Source of the DNA: Sedimentisphaerales bacterium
Lineage (GTDB): Bacteria; Planctomycetota; Phycisphaerae; Sedimentisphaerales; Anaerobacaceae
Reading direction: 5' to 3'
Assembly: GCA_016936075.1 (NCBI GenBank)
Contig: JAFGPS010000194.1
Coordinates: 1-47,980, forward strand
Length of the DNA stretch: 47,980 bases
A program made the position numbers and the translations under genes. The notes beneath the pieces were generated by a model. That model was not told the origin of the DNA. It saw only the letters and a program-made list of their open reading frames with translations, and ran no database searches. Shown piece by piece: positions 37,601 through 47,700 of the stretch (its first letter is position 1; each line of letters starts with the position of its first letter).

Positions 37601-40600
37601 CGGGTGGATGGAGAGCCATTATTATTGCCCAATATTATGACCGATCGTGAAAAGCAACGTATCCAGGAACTTGGTTTTGCTTCTAAAGTCGAAGAATTAT
37701 ACAATGAGAGCCATCAACAAATAAATCAATATGATCCGAACATTCTAACGAGTCAATACAAAGCGGTTACCGCTGGTTATGCGCAGGGTACGGGTTATGT
37801 GACCGTGGCCTTAAACAGCGATAAAAGTTGCAAAGGAAATCCTGTGGAACTACGAATCCTGAAGGTTGTTTGTCCACCTTACAGGGGAGAAGTTAAGATT
37901 ATACTGCCGGACAATCCCTTTGACGAAAAAGTTACATTCAGACATGGTGGCGATTTTGCCGGGCGGTCGGGCGATCTGGAATTTATGTGGAAATATTCCA
38001 TGGAAAAAGACGAGCCATCTGTAGTGGGCTTACTGACCGCACCTACCTGGTACGATTACCCTACGATACCCCATGATGGTATAGGATCTGTTGATATTAC
38101 TTTGGAAGGTTCTGGTATCCAGGTTCTTCAGGATAAATGGGTGACATGTCGTTATCGTTACTTAGATTCCGATTCTCCTTGTAATAATATATGGAGTGAA
38201 TGGACAGAGCCTCGACACTATGACAACTGGGTCAAACGTGTGCGTGATGAAATCAATGAGTATGACCAGCGTTATGATGATTTCTATGATGTCATGCCTA
38301 ACACTACCGTGGATATGATCGCCCAGGTGGGTGGTCCCTATGTCAGCGAAGTATCTCTGACCTACGATTCGGATAATCTTAACAATATGGGATTGCTTTC
38401 ATTTTATCAGAGCATTCTGGAACGAGCTAAGATGTTGAGTATCGACGATGGTATCAAGAACGATCTGGCTAATGAAGCTATTCTGATGGCAGCAGGTCGT
38501 GTGGCTGATATGTATACCCTGTTGGGTAATGAGTCCTATGCGGACGCTCAAGATCCGACCATTGGTTTTAAAGCGGACAGCGCCGACATCATCAGCATGG
38601 GGCCGAGTGTTTTCTGCTTCCAGAATCAATTGCCAACCCTTCTGGATGAGGAGTTGGCCCTGTTGCGGGGTGTGCCGCAGGATGAGGGATTTCCAGTTTA
38701 TAATCGTCTAACATGGAATTTCGTAAATGGATTGGCTGATCCGGTATATGCTCTAAACTATAATATTTCGGACCGCGATGATAGCGGCAGCATCAACGAA
38801 TTAGATGCCAAGAATAAATATCCACAGGGCCATGGCGACGCCTGGGGTCACTATCTCTCCGGTATCAAAATTTATTATGACTTACTTAATAATCCCAATT
38901 ATAAATGGCAAACACGTTCCGAGACTATGACTCTCACTGGTATTGATAGGGACATTGAAGTTGACTACTGGGATGAGCGGCGTTTTGCCGGGATTGCTGC
39001 TGCAAAGGCACAAACTGGATTAGCAATTGTAGATAAGACTTTCAGGCAAGCTTACTGCGATGATCCGGTTGAGCAATTACTTGGTTATCCAGACAATAAT
39101 GAAGATCGAGCATGGGGAGTAACGGATTGGGCTCAGCGCACCGGACAGGGGGCCTATCTGGACTGGGTGGCGGGCAATGCCATCCTACCGGCCACCAGTG
39201 ACAAAGAGGGCATCCAGAAAATCGACCGCACCACAGTTCTTGAGCTGGATGAGATTGCTGCCATTTTTACGGACATTCAGGCAAAGCTCGATCAGGCCGA
39301 TGCAGGTCTTAATCCTATGGGACTCAGTCAGGATACCATCCCCTTTGACATCAATCCCAGTGAACTCGTGGATAAGCAGGGCAATCCCACTGGCCGAACC
39401 CACTTCGAGCAGATCTACGACCGGGCCATGCAGGCCCTAAACCTGACTGCAACTGTCTTTAACCAGTTGAAAACCTATTCCCAGGCCCTGTATGCACAGC
39501 AAGACAGCCTGGAATCTTTCAAAACCAATGTGGCGGATCGCGAGGCTGATTTTAACAGCCGCCTGATTGAGATATTCGGCACGCCCTATGAAGAGGACAT
39601 GGGAGTTGGAGGTCTCTATAAACAAGATTATGATGGTCCGGACCTCTACCATTTTGACTATGTTGATTCTACTGATCTTATGGGATTGTCAATTGACGAC
39701 TTGGATGAAGTCAGATATAAATTCAAGGATTTTGATGTGGATGATGATGGAGTTTTGGTTCCATATGTTCTGGATGTAAACTTTGTCATGTCAACTGATG
39801 GATACGGTATTATCAAACCTCGGGAATGGACCAGTAAGCGAAGCAGTCCGGGAGAAATTCAGTTTTCACGTTCCGATCTCTTACAGTCGCTTATGCGATT
39901 TGAAAAGGGAATGGTGGACTACGACAATATGCTCAACCAGATTGAGGATCAGTCGGAACTCTTGCAAGCCCAGTACAATCTCAATGACCAGGAGATTGCA
40001 ATTCTAAATCGAGTTCAGAATACGCAGATATCGCTAAATGATGCGATTAAAGGATCACGCAAGAAACAGTTACAATTTAGAACTGTAGCAAGACAAAATA
40101 TAATTGTGGCAGATGCATTGACAGAATATTTTCCTAAGATTGTAGGTATTGCTAGTGATACTACATCTGTTGCAAGAGGAGTTATTAAATTTGCAGCTGC
40201 ACTTATTAATGAATCTCTGACAATCGCAGCCGATAAAGAGTCCCTCAGTGAACTTGATTTTCAACAAGCCAAGGAACTTGAATCATCTGAAAGTAATATT
40301 GAATTGACAGGATTACGTTCCGCACAGGCGGCTGAACAGCAGCTCAAGCAGCTCGAGCAACTGATCCGCTCGGAAGCATCAATGCGTTTAGAACTTTACA
40401 ATCTCTATAAAGCTATGGACCAGGCAGCCGATCGCTATCGATCCGCTCTGGCAAGAGGGCAGCGATTATTGGAAGATCAGTTGCGTTTCCGTAAACAGAC
40501 CGCTGCTAATGTTCAGAACTATCGCTATAAAGATATGGCTTTCCGTGTCTTTAGAGACGAAGCTGTACAGAAATACACAGCACAGTTCGACCTTGCAGCC

Positions 40601-41686
40601 CGTTATGTGTATCTGGCAGCTCAGGCCTATGACTATGAAACCGCCTTACCCGAAACCGACCCTCGCTCCGGGCGTCAAATTGCCCAGGAGATTTGTCGCC
40701 AACGAACGCTCGGTGATATCAGTCAGAATATTCCCTTACCAGGTCAGGGACTGGCCGGGGTCATGTCCAAGCTGAGGCGGTATTTCTTCGATGAATTCCA
40801 GGGACTCATGCGTTTCGACAATCCCCAGGTGGAAACCACGTCATTCTCAGTACGCTGGGAGTGCTTCCGCATTCCTTTAGGTAGTCAGGATCCAAATTGG
40901 CTGGATCCCAATGAACACTTGAAGTATCAATTCAGTTCACTGGAACCGGATATGTGTTGGCAGGAACTATTAAAACATTGCCGTGTAGAGAATCTTTGGG
41001 ACGAATGCCCTGAGTTTGCGCGTTATTGTAAACCTTTTGATGAAGTCAGGGATGAGCCCGCGTTGGTGATTCCTTTTGAAACCAAGGTCGCCAGCCGTCT
41101 TAACTTTTTTGGTAAGAACTTGGAAGGCAATGACTCACATTATTCACCCACGAACTTCGCCACCAAAGTCTATTCCGTGGGAATTTGGCTTAGCAATTAT
41201 GATACGAGCATGATTACACGCACGCCCTATGTCTATTTGATTCCTATCGGATCGGACAGCTTGCGTGTTCCATGGGGTGACATGAGTGATTCCGGTATAC
41301 GCACTTGGCACGTACAGGAACAGGGGATACCGCAGTTGTTGTCACTGGTGGATGTAGATCCAACGCAACCCGGTTGGATTCCCCTGGTTGATAGTCTTCA
41401 GACAAGCTATGCTGGAGTTCGTCGCTACAGTGAATTTCGCGCGTATCCGGACGGAAGTTTTGCCCCCACTGATATGACCTATGACAGTCGTCTGGTGGGT
41501 CGAAGCGTATGGAACAATGAATGGCTCCTGATCATTCCCGGCGCCAGTCTGCACAACGATCCCAAGGAAGGCATTGAACGATTCATATACGGTGCCCCCA
41601 TTAACGGCGATCCGGATAACCGTACTGGATACGGGATTACGGATATTAAGCTGTTTTTTAAAACGTATTCGTACATGGGATATTAA
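31628..41686 (+). CDS. Giant exported TcA-like protein: LamG, two beta-helices, helical pore-like region, TcB-binding-like end
   Basis: 3352 residues from ATG 31628 (GGAGAGAG upstream, signal peptide about 1-31 ending LQA). An in-frame ATG at 31556 with its own AGGAG would add 24 residues. Order: LamG/jellyroll lectin-like domain about 40-240 (DGKWHHVAGTF); first right-handed beta-helix about 270-670 with many GGAI turns, ending DMGAFEYD; second helix about 810-1285 ending DMGSYEYS; a long beta-rich region about 1285-2200 of no known family; a helical region about 2205-3075 with heptad stretches (QLKQLEQLIRSEASMRLELY) and a hydrophobic ALTEYFPKIVGIASD segment like the Tc pore domain; a beta end about 3080-3352 closing with GYGITDIKLFFKTYSY, which resembles the TcB-binding end of TcA (SISDVILHIRY pattern). 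The Tc relation is inferred from the order and these short matches; the receptor-binding shell is replaced. Its partner follows 84 bases downstream. Confidence 0.6.
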   Translation: MKGLCFQSILSKILNWVLLLLTTFCTGNYLQASSNDYCSVAGNYCLQFDGSCYIDLHNSGYDFNGNGLTISLWTRIDLNYQNEVMGLAGKYGDSGFCLYFDNGQFVFMVGRQSQSTLIKSPQTSYADGKWHHVAGTFIENVGVLYVDGNRVKSDNEIKFQDSSQAAYIGKKSSSNNDSLLIGMIDNVQFYKQALAQEQIQDVLKGNTLDNINPASYWPFEEGVGTGTADISGNNHNGTFVSVGVGDNMPIWIDTEQLCHEKPDNPDDPPVNSIVKVDPNYDGNDPNIVDTIQNAIGKGRTIELCNGVHKANDIEFTALDYPLILRSESEHSERCIIDCNDFGRAFDISDCNYITIEGVTFIRGKADEGGAVRICNTPVSISNCIFTDNSAVSSNDEIGGGAISIEKTDSNTYDAIIEDCRFFANNAVSDGGAIVCIGQNLSISNSSFYENSATEGGAIAVYDLPSELKLNNNTFNYNEVSSSGGAIYSKGCAVMNAVNNVFALNQANYGGGCFISDCNDPDTAFVNCTFSNNSSLKNGGALDIYNSNLKLINSILWANQIYGLSPEQEGSQLYIENSEVSVSYCNIQGCGGDFEYQDSGYGTDIGGNLDTDPLFVFDDNPLLMWNSPCIDNGTDTLFAMSTTDRDGRERVLDGDDTIGSQVDMGAFEYDQGNPAIGMSPRVFHVNGNPEVAFVEAQLLEFKGSGPETVIPDYMTLPVFHGFTPFYDSEAPDGTEQWQWLKSYRGPEDNLKSYTLQLDPNGTVGPHLGMLSITEPNGIAIQYSDKENPTNFDALTREVFISALIGRTLFVDNNYDLNEITLDPATHFNTIQAAIDNAIDGDIIKVANGEYLGAGNTSIDLKGKVIYIKSASGDPTSCIINCGNKDYGFLCTKSEQSDTLIEGIGIKNAKEVGIQCSPGSPTIRNCRIEDCNVGVSLSTSKSHIYQCEFYGTISHSITVTGSKSSPRILGCKFVDAKSGFKGAAVYLSENIDALITGCTFEDCNASDTGGAIYDNGSQQTTIRDCQFKDCRSNKNGGDIYLNTPVDAQVVNCTFTSSDTNKKTNNGGAIFIQDGSAEINSNTFSNKNVSYAGAAIYLSGDNSTKIVNSVFHHNSATSFGGGVFTDTASEVSIYNCTFYDNKATKDSNDIYSQGELELRNSILWSEKPGDRLHVDPSKSVIEFCTIRDQNDLTEISASKPNWGQWFRKTFEGNINQDPKFVNATNTNQIDLRLRAGSPCIDTGCDIDGIYADRRGSLRPIDGDDQPKKVVNNDMDMGSYEYSGYYGGSRDSTVKALADVHIPAFARVGNECQLHWTHNQPAFPHDLRVEQAPTYEVDIFLQSMNGLEKVFLTTLEISSSVPPSGVYDPNIVFKPSHVGQWKLLVALHEDNSQFEISSGSCYIASREPEIFTVGTEVVLKNWDQLSQLNRTIKPEIQDSFENAFFWSDYAKRLYIKARVAGALITWKDRYGDSIHQLVTADYPEDGNGSGKAQVYLTESPDVELLPEGKNKFQYVEVVHTESHVKGNITGGSKFTTEDNDGYSVLLFGTDSHYNFVPTFKVVHTVKWVEKEEPGEAIIGAELIYIDPNEKGWIYNEVSPYDTQIYDRDTLSGQIVPVNTNLAGHQKELIVFWYKTDQSTQIQWPTKPVRYNISWPTLSTNPKLEKIVIASEKGSEVYGQNAFNNNYLNVQIYNQPDPVLPGYNPNEEHALFKGSKTVSGGQTIYALRNDLNRTDPNGFVTSAPYVLVKYQQPNTGKWTYRVFKVDVEDANFPLQDTSTAGTQIQPPYPLSEIKTQTCMDKSFGDPDATSWWKDRNKVIWARHATEESKGVNIYWYYPLLDGFWYDLNADGYQDVTINTPLPWLSHVSGNADVNIPLPVAYNINWPHEVAELSVGETVMKAKAKENGPGLPDITGAGSVEIIYDESWAKNQKRSVQLIDPMREYSVELKRNDFPSEINVRNSKGRDVFVDIPYHLRMRLTYDSLKEQLCFAGYFNDRVDGEPLLLPNIMTDREKQRIQELGFASKVEELYNESHQQINQYDPNILTSQYKAVTAGYAQGTGYVTVALNSDKSCKGNPVELRILKVVCPPYRGEVKIILPDNPFDEKVTFRHGGDFAGRSGDLEFMWKYSMEKDEPSVVGLLTAPTWYDYPTIPHDGIGSVDITLEGSGIQVLQDKWVTCRYRYLDSDSPCNNIWSEWTEPRHYDNWVKRVRDEINEYDQRYDDFYDVMPNTTVDMIAQVGGPYVSEVSLTYDSDNLNNMGLLSFYQSILERAKMLSIDDGIKNDLANEAILMAAGRVADMYTLLGNESYADAQDPTIGFKADSADIISMGPSVFCFQNQLPTLLDEELALLRGVPQDEGFPVYNRLTWNFVNGLADPVYALNYNISDRDDSGSINELDAKNKYPQGHGDAWGHYLSGIKIYYDLLNNPNYKWQTRSETMTLTGIDRDIEVDYWDERRFAGIAAAKAQTGLAIVDKTFRQAYCDDPVEQLLGYPDNNEDRAWGVTDWAQRTGQGAYLDWVAGNAILPATSDKEGIQKIDRTTVLELDEIAAIFTDIQAKLDQADAGLNPMGLSQDTIPFDINPSELVDKQGNPTGRTHFEQIYDRAMQALNLTATVFNQLKTYSQALYAQQDSLESFKTNVADREADFNSRLIEIFGTPYEEDMGVGGLYKQDYDGPDLYHFDYVDSTDLMGLSIDDLDEVRYKFKDFDVDDDGVLVPYVLDVNFVMSTDGYGIIKPREWTSKRSSPGEIQFSRSDLLQSLMRFEKGMVDYDNMLNQIEDQSELLQAQYNLNDQEIAILNRVQNTQISLNDAIKGSRKKQLQFRTVARQNIIVADALTEYFPKIVGIASDTTSVARGVIKFAAALINESLTIAADKESLSELDFQQAKELESSESNIELTGLRSAQAAEQQLKQLEQLIRSEASMRLELYNLYKAMDQAADRYRSALARGQRLLEDQLRFRKQTAANVQNYRYKDMAFRVFRDEAVQKYTAQFDLAARYVYLAAQAYDYETALPETDPRSGRQIAQEICRQRTLGDISQNIPLPGQGLAGVMSKLRRYFFDEFQGLMRFDNPQVETTSFSVRWECFRIPLGSQDPNWLDPNEHLKYQFSSLEPDMCWQELLKHCRVENLWDECPEFARYCKPFDEVRDEPALVIPFETKVASRLNFFGKNLEGNDSHYSPTNFATKVYSVGIWLSNYDTSMITRTPYVYLIPIGSDSLRVPWGDMSDSGIRTWHVQEQGIPQLLSLVDVDPTQPGWIPLVDSLQTSYAGVRRYSEFRAYPDGSFAPTDMTYDSRLVGRSVWNNEWLLIIPGASLHNDPKEGIERFIYGAPINGDPDNRTGYGITDIKLFFKTYSYMGY

Positions 41687-41770
41687 AAAGGTATTAGGAG
41701 AAAAAGAGCTAATTGGATTTGACATGAAGTTAGAGCTTAATTTGAATCCATAATAATATACGGTTTAGTA

Positions 41771-44700
41771 ATGATGATAATGAACAAATACAAACAGATT
41801 ATACAAAAGCTGCGACAATTTTACGCAACCTCTGTTTGTATTGCTATATTACTTTCGTTATCTGCTTCTTCTCATGCGACAAATGATGAACAAACCGAGA
41901 AGCCCGACAAAAACGGTGTTTCGACCAATGTTATTTCGCTTCCTTCCCCTCCTGGTTCTATTAAGGGATTGGGCGAGGCCTTCAAACCTATGCTCAATAC
42001 AGGGACCGCCAAGTATGCTGTTGCGCTTGAAGTGCCTCCCGGACCCAAGGGACATGCACCGGAACTGGCCTTGACCTATGACAGCGGCCGGGGCACCGGG
42101 CCGTGCGGCATAGGCTGGAAGATCGGCCCGGGGGCGATTCAACGGCAGACGAACAAGGGATTGCCCTTGTATGTAGATGCTTCCAATAACCAGGACTATA
42201 ATCACGATGGTACTATAGATGATCCAAATGAAATAGATACTTTTCTTGGACCTGATGGTGAAGAGTTGGTGGAATTGGTGGGTGGTACTTTCCTTGCCAA
42301 GATCGAGAATGCTTTTGCTCGCTATCGCCGTAATGGTTCGGGCTGGGAAGTGTATTTAAGAGATGGAACTCGTCTGGAGTATGGGTTGAGCTCTGCTTCG
42401 CAGATTACAGATAGCTCAGGTAATAGAATATTTAAATGGCTTCTGGAAAAAAGTACTGATACTAATGGCAATACGATTCGTTATACTTACTTTAATGAGA
42501 TGGAACAAGGTTTCGAGAACTCGAAAAACCAGAAGTATCTGAGAGAGATTCGCTACGGAACTGGAGAGGATCCTTGTAACTATTATGTGATTCAATTCCA
42601 ATACCAGGATAGAGATGACTGGTACACGGATTACAGTTCGGGATATGCAATTCGTACAACCAAATTGTTAAAATCTGTAATAGTTGGATATCAAATAGAA
42701 GCATTCACAAATTTCAACTTTGAATCCGGAATATTGAATCTTGAGCCTATAACACTCATCAGACGATATGATCTTGATTATGAAGACGGCCTGTCATGCA
42801 GTTGTCTTATTAAGATTACACAGGTTGGCTCAGATGGAGTCAGTACATTGCCAGCCATAACTTTCACTTATATTGACGAGTTCATACAGAAGGAAACAGT
42901 GAATGCAAAGATTGAGTGCTGCAATACACCTTCGATAGTTTTGGATAGTGAATTATCAGAGTTAGTTGATCTAAATGCTGATAGCCTGCCGGACATTTTA
43001 GTTACTGATTATACTGGTGGCCGCCATACAGCTTTTATGAACCTTGGAGTCGATGAAACCAGTGGTAAGCTTTGCTGGGATCAGTCACGTACAATAAATG
43101 GTCAGGATGGTTTTTCTACTTCTTTGGATCTATCCAGTAAGGCAGTTCACTTAGCTGATATGGATGGTGATGGTAAGGCTGATCTGGTCTATAATGGACC
43201 TTCGGAAGAAATATTCTATTGCAGCAATACAGGCCGCGGAAGCTGGGGACCTCGCCGCTCGATGAGTATCCAGAGTATCAAACCTCCTACACCATATTCG
43301 GATAAGGACATAAGAATATCTGATTTTGACGGCGATAAATGTATTGATGTAGTAAGAAGTACTACTACAGGTTATGCCTTATGGTTTAATCGTGGAGAGG
43401 GACAGTACAGCGGTGAAGTACGTACCAGTGGAGCTGTATATAATGGGCAGGTGATACAGTTTTCCGATACAGCCGTGCATCTGGCCGATCTCAATGGTGA
43501 CAAACTCAATGACGTGGTGCAGGTCAAACCGAACCACCTGATCTTTTGTGCACATATGGGTTTTGGTCGCTATACGACAGGCCGGACCATCTCCATACCG
43601 GACAGGGTCCTGACCAGCGGACCCAACGGGCAGGTCGAACGCGCGACTCTCGAAGATATCAACGGAGATGGCCTGGCTGATCTGGTTGTGGAACGTGCCA
43701 CAATCAATACGTGCTGGATATGGCTAAATCGCGGAGAACAAAAAGATGGATGCATAGCGTTATCTGCCTGCATAGTGATACAGGATATGCCTCAAGTACG
43801 TGACAGCCGTATGGTGACACGCTGGGCCGACATGAACGGTAATGGAACAACCGATTTGATCTATGCCTGCTCGACCAGTAATACACGTTTACAGATAGTT
43901 GATTTAGGTCTGTTAGTGCGTGGTGACATTCCCCCCAATATGCTGGCCAGCATAGATAATGGCCTCGGATCCAAAACTCGTATCGATTATTGCTGTGCTA
44001 CGGACATGTATGTTAAGTCGCAGGGCACGGACGAGGCATGGCAATCGCTGCTTCCTATACCGGTCCATGTGGTCAGTGCCGCAGAGGTTCAGGTTGCCAC
44101 CCTGACAGGTGCGGACTATTATGAAACCACTTACGAATACAAGGATGGTTATTATGACCCGAATGAAAAAGAATTCTGGGGCTTTGCCAGGGAAGAGACA
44201 ACCCAGTTCGGTGATGACTCGGCTCCAACGGTCTTTACAGCCAGTGAGTTCCACACCGGCGTACAACATGAATGCCTCAAGGGCAAGGTCAAGTCCCTTG
44301 ATGTACACGACAGTCAAAAACGCTACACCCGGCAAGAAAACACATGGGATTTTAAAGTCCTGTATCAGGGCATCGACGGAAGAGATGTAGCCTTTGCCTA
44401 CAACACCCAGACTCTGAGCAGTATCTATGAGGGGCTGGCGACTCCCAAGTATTTATTGAGTCAATATAAAGTGGATGACTGGGGGCATGTGATTGCAGAA
44501 CTTAACTATGGAGTGGTTGGCGATCCGAATGATAAAGAGACCTATACCGAGCTTAATGATGAAATATTGGCCTACACCACCTACGAGCCTAACACCTCAG
44601 CGTGGCTGCTGGATTTGAAGATGAAGGAAGATGTCAATGACTATAGTGGTAATCCTCAAGCTTTGCAAAGATATACCTACGACTCAGCCGGTAATCTCCT

Positions 44701-47700
44701 GAGTCAGGAAGCATGGCTGAATACTGACAATAACTGGATTTCTGTCGTACGGAATGTATATGACGGATTTGGCAATATCATTCGTATCAAAAACGCAAAT
44801 AATCACTACAGGGAAATAAGCTATGATAGTCTCTTGAATATTTATCCGACATCCGAATTGATTATAACAGATAACGATCCAAACCATGATCTTGTATTAA
44901 ATGTTGATTATGATTACGGCTACGGCCAGATATCTTATGCGAAAGATTTCAGCGGAGCCGAAACGTATTTTGATTATGATGTATTTGGCCGCTTGATTGC
45001 AATTCACAAACCGGGCGGAGCTTTGAGTAAATATGAATATAACTTAGGCAGTCCTCTCAGCAGCATTTCCACAAAAACTTGTTATAATAATTCAAACGAT
45101 ACATTCGATAGCACTTTATATTTCGATGGTCTGGGACGTAAACTCGGTTCCAAAATTGAAGCGGCTCCCGATCCTTATTCCGGTTTGAATCGATGGCGTT
45201 ATGTCGATGCAGTGACCTTTAATCAGCGTGGATTGGAAAAAGAAAAATACTTGCCTTATTTCACTGATTCTAATAGCTATGAATTACCTGACCTTAATCA
45301 AAGCTATGTCGCTATGGAATATGATGCGATGGATCGTGTGATTAAGACAATTAATCCTGATGGTACTTTTTCAAGTGTTGTATATAAACCTCTCACAGAA
45401 AATCTCTATGACGAAAATGATAATAATGACGTGACATCGACTCCGAAAACACTCGTATATGATGGACAGGAACGGCTAATTAAAGTAACTGAACGAAACC
45501 GGGAACTCGGCAATTTTTATGACAAGACCTATAACGTTAATGAGTACATCACTACCTATAACTGGACTACGCTTGGCGATTTGGAACGAATTACTGATGC
45601 TCATGGAAATGTCAAAAAGCTCCAATACGATTCATTACGGCGTAAAACTTTAATGAATGATCCTGACCGCGGGTATATGTACTATACTTATGACCCGGTT
45701 GGTAATTTGATTAGGACAAAAGACGCAAAGGAACAGGAGATTGAATACCGCTATGATTCTGCTGAACGTATTCTCGAAGAAGACTGGCTCGATTACAAAA
45801 ATGGCGGCGTAGAAGTTCAATACAATTATGACAGGCCGCAGAATGGAAACGATCCAAACACACGAGGTAAGCTCGCTTATGTAAAGGACCAGGTCGGCAT
45901 AGTTAGCTATCAATACGATGCACGTGGCAATATTATTAAAACCATACGAGGTATAGAAGACACAAATGCTTTGGATAAAGATTATATCACGAGTTATACA
46001 TACGACCTTATGGATCGTGTCCAAACTGTTGTCGCTCATAACGGCCAAAGTACTGATTACTATTATGATAATGGTAATTTTGTAAAAGCCATTACAACGG
46101 CTGGTTCGAATATTATCAGCTATATAGATTACACAGCCGCTGGCCAACAAAAGAGTATTGATTTTGGTAACAATACCTGTACTAATTTTGATTATGACCA
46201 GAGACAACGTTTGTCAAGGCTCAATACATATTCATATAATGCAGGCAGGGATTTACTAAGTTATAGTTACAAATACGATCCCGTTTCCAATATAATTGAT
46301 ATTAATGATGAACGTCCTTTATTAGAGCAGGAACGATACAATACCCAGAAATTTAATTATGATGACCTTGATCGCCTGATTTCAGTTCGTTATCCTCATA
46401 TCAATAATTTCGATCAGGATGTTAAACAAATCGATTACCGCTACGATGCTATCGGCAATATGCTCTACAAATCCTCACCGAACTCTGTAGGACATATCGA
46501 TGATGATTATAAGGTCAATATCGGAAAAATGAACTATATTGGCGGCAGATTTGAACGTATTGGAAGAGAGATTAACTATTTGCCTGGTCCGCATGCTCTT
46601 ACTTCTACAGACAAAGAAACCTATCAATACGACCGTAACGGCAACATGACACAAATTGAAGATGCCAATTGTACATGGGACTATCGTGACAGGCTTGTGA
46701 CATACACAAAAAATGGAATAGAGGCGCACTATACCTACGACTATACCGGCCGCCGAATTATTAAGCAAGTCAATGACGTTAATGGTGTAGCCACGAATAC
46801 TATCTATCCTGATAAAACCTTTGAGATACGGCCGGATAGTCAGGAAATCTTTTATGTATTTAATGGTGATAGCCATATTGCCCAATACAATAATAAAGAC
46901 CAAAAGTGGCTCTACTATCACACCGACCATCTTGGCTCCTCAAATGTCATGACTGATGGAAATGGAGAAATTGTTCAGGAAATGGCTTACTATCCCTTTG
47001 GTTGCACTCGAAATGAATACAATCCCATAGAAGGAAAAGCTAATTATGGCTTTACTGGCAAAGAGAAGGATGATGAGAGTGGATTGCAGTATTTTGAGGA
47101 GAGATATTATTTACCAAGACAGGGTCATTTTATTTCTGTAGATCCACTATACGCTGAAAATCCAATTCCAAGTAGATCTAAATCAAACCGATATAGTGAT
47201 TTAATAAAACCTCCAAACTGTAATATGTATTCATATGTCCATAACAATCCTATTAGGTACATTGACCAAAGTGGGACAAAGTTAACTCTGTTAAAAAGAG
47301 ACAGACAGGCTTTGATGACATCGTTGCAGGCTTTAACTGATGATAAACTTGGTTTGAAAGGAGGAAAAGTTGTAATATTGGAGAGTCACGATGGAGGGAG
47401 CAAGCCTAAAGGAACCGAACTTATAAGAAGACTGATCAAAAACACAGATTATGAAGTTGTGGTAGGGTCCACTGATGGCCGAATATGGCAGAAGGATATT
47501 AGTCAGAATGATGCAACAAATGGTGTTGGTACTAGTTCGATTATCTCATTAAATCTTAGCAAAATATTTACGTCGTTAGAGTATAGTTACAAAACTGGTA
47601 GACTATATTCAAAGAGTTTGAGCCTAAATAAGAGTCAAGTAATATCTCTAGGACATGAGTTAATACATGCAGAACGATCAATGCGAGGAAAAGCGATTAA

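Noticed and set aside
41696-41753. AGGAG followed by ATG 41724 and a nine-codon frame ahead of the TcB/TcC-like gene
   Set aside because: The ribosome site is 23 bases from that ATG, too far, and the peptide has no regulatory codon pattern.
45650-46207. A 185-codon minus-strand frame inside the RHS region
   Set aside because: It is the mirror of the regular YD repeats; no start signal and low-complexity hydrophobic product.
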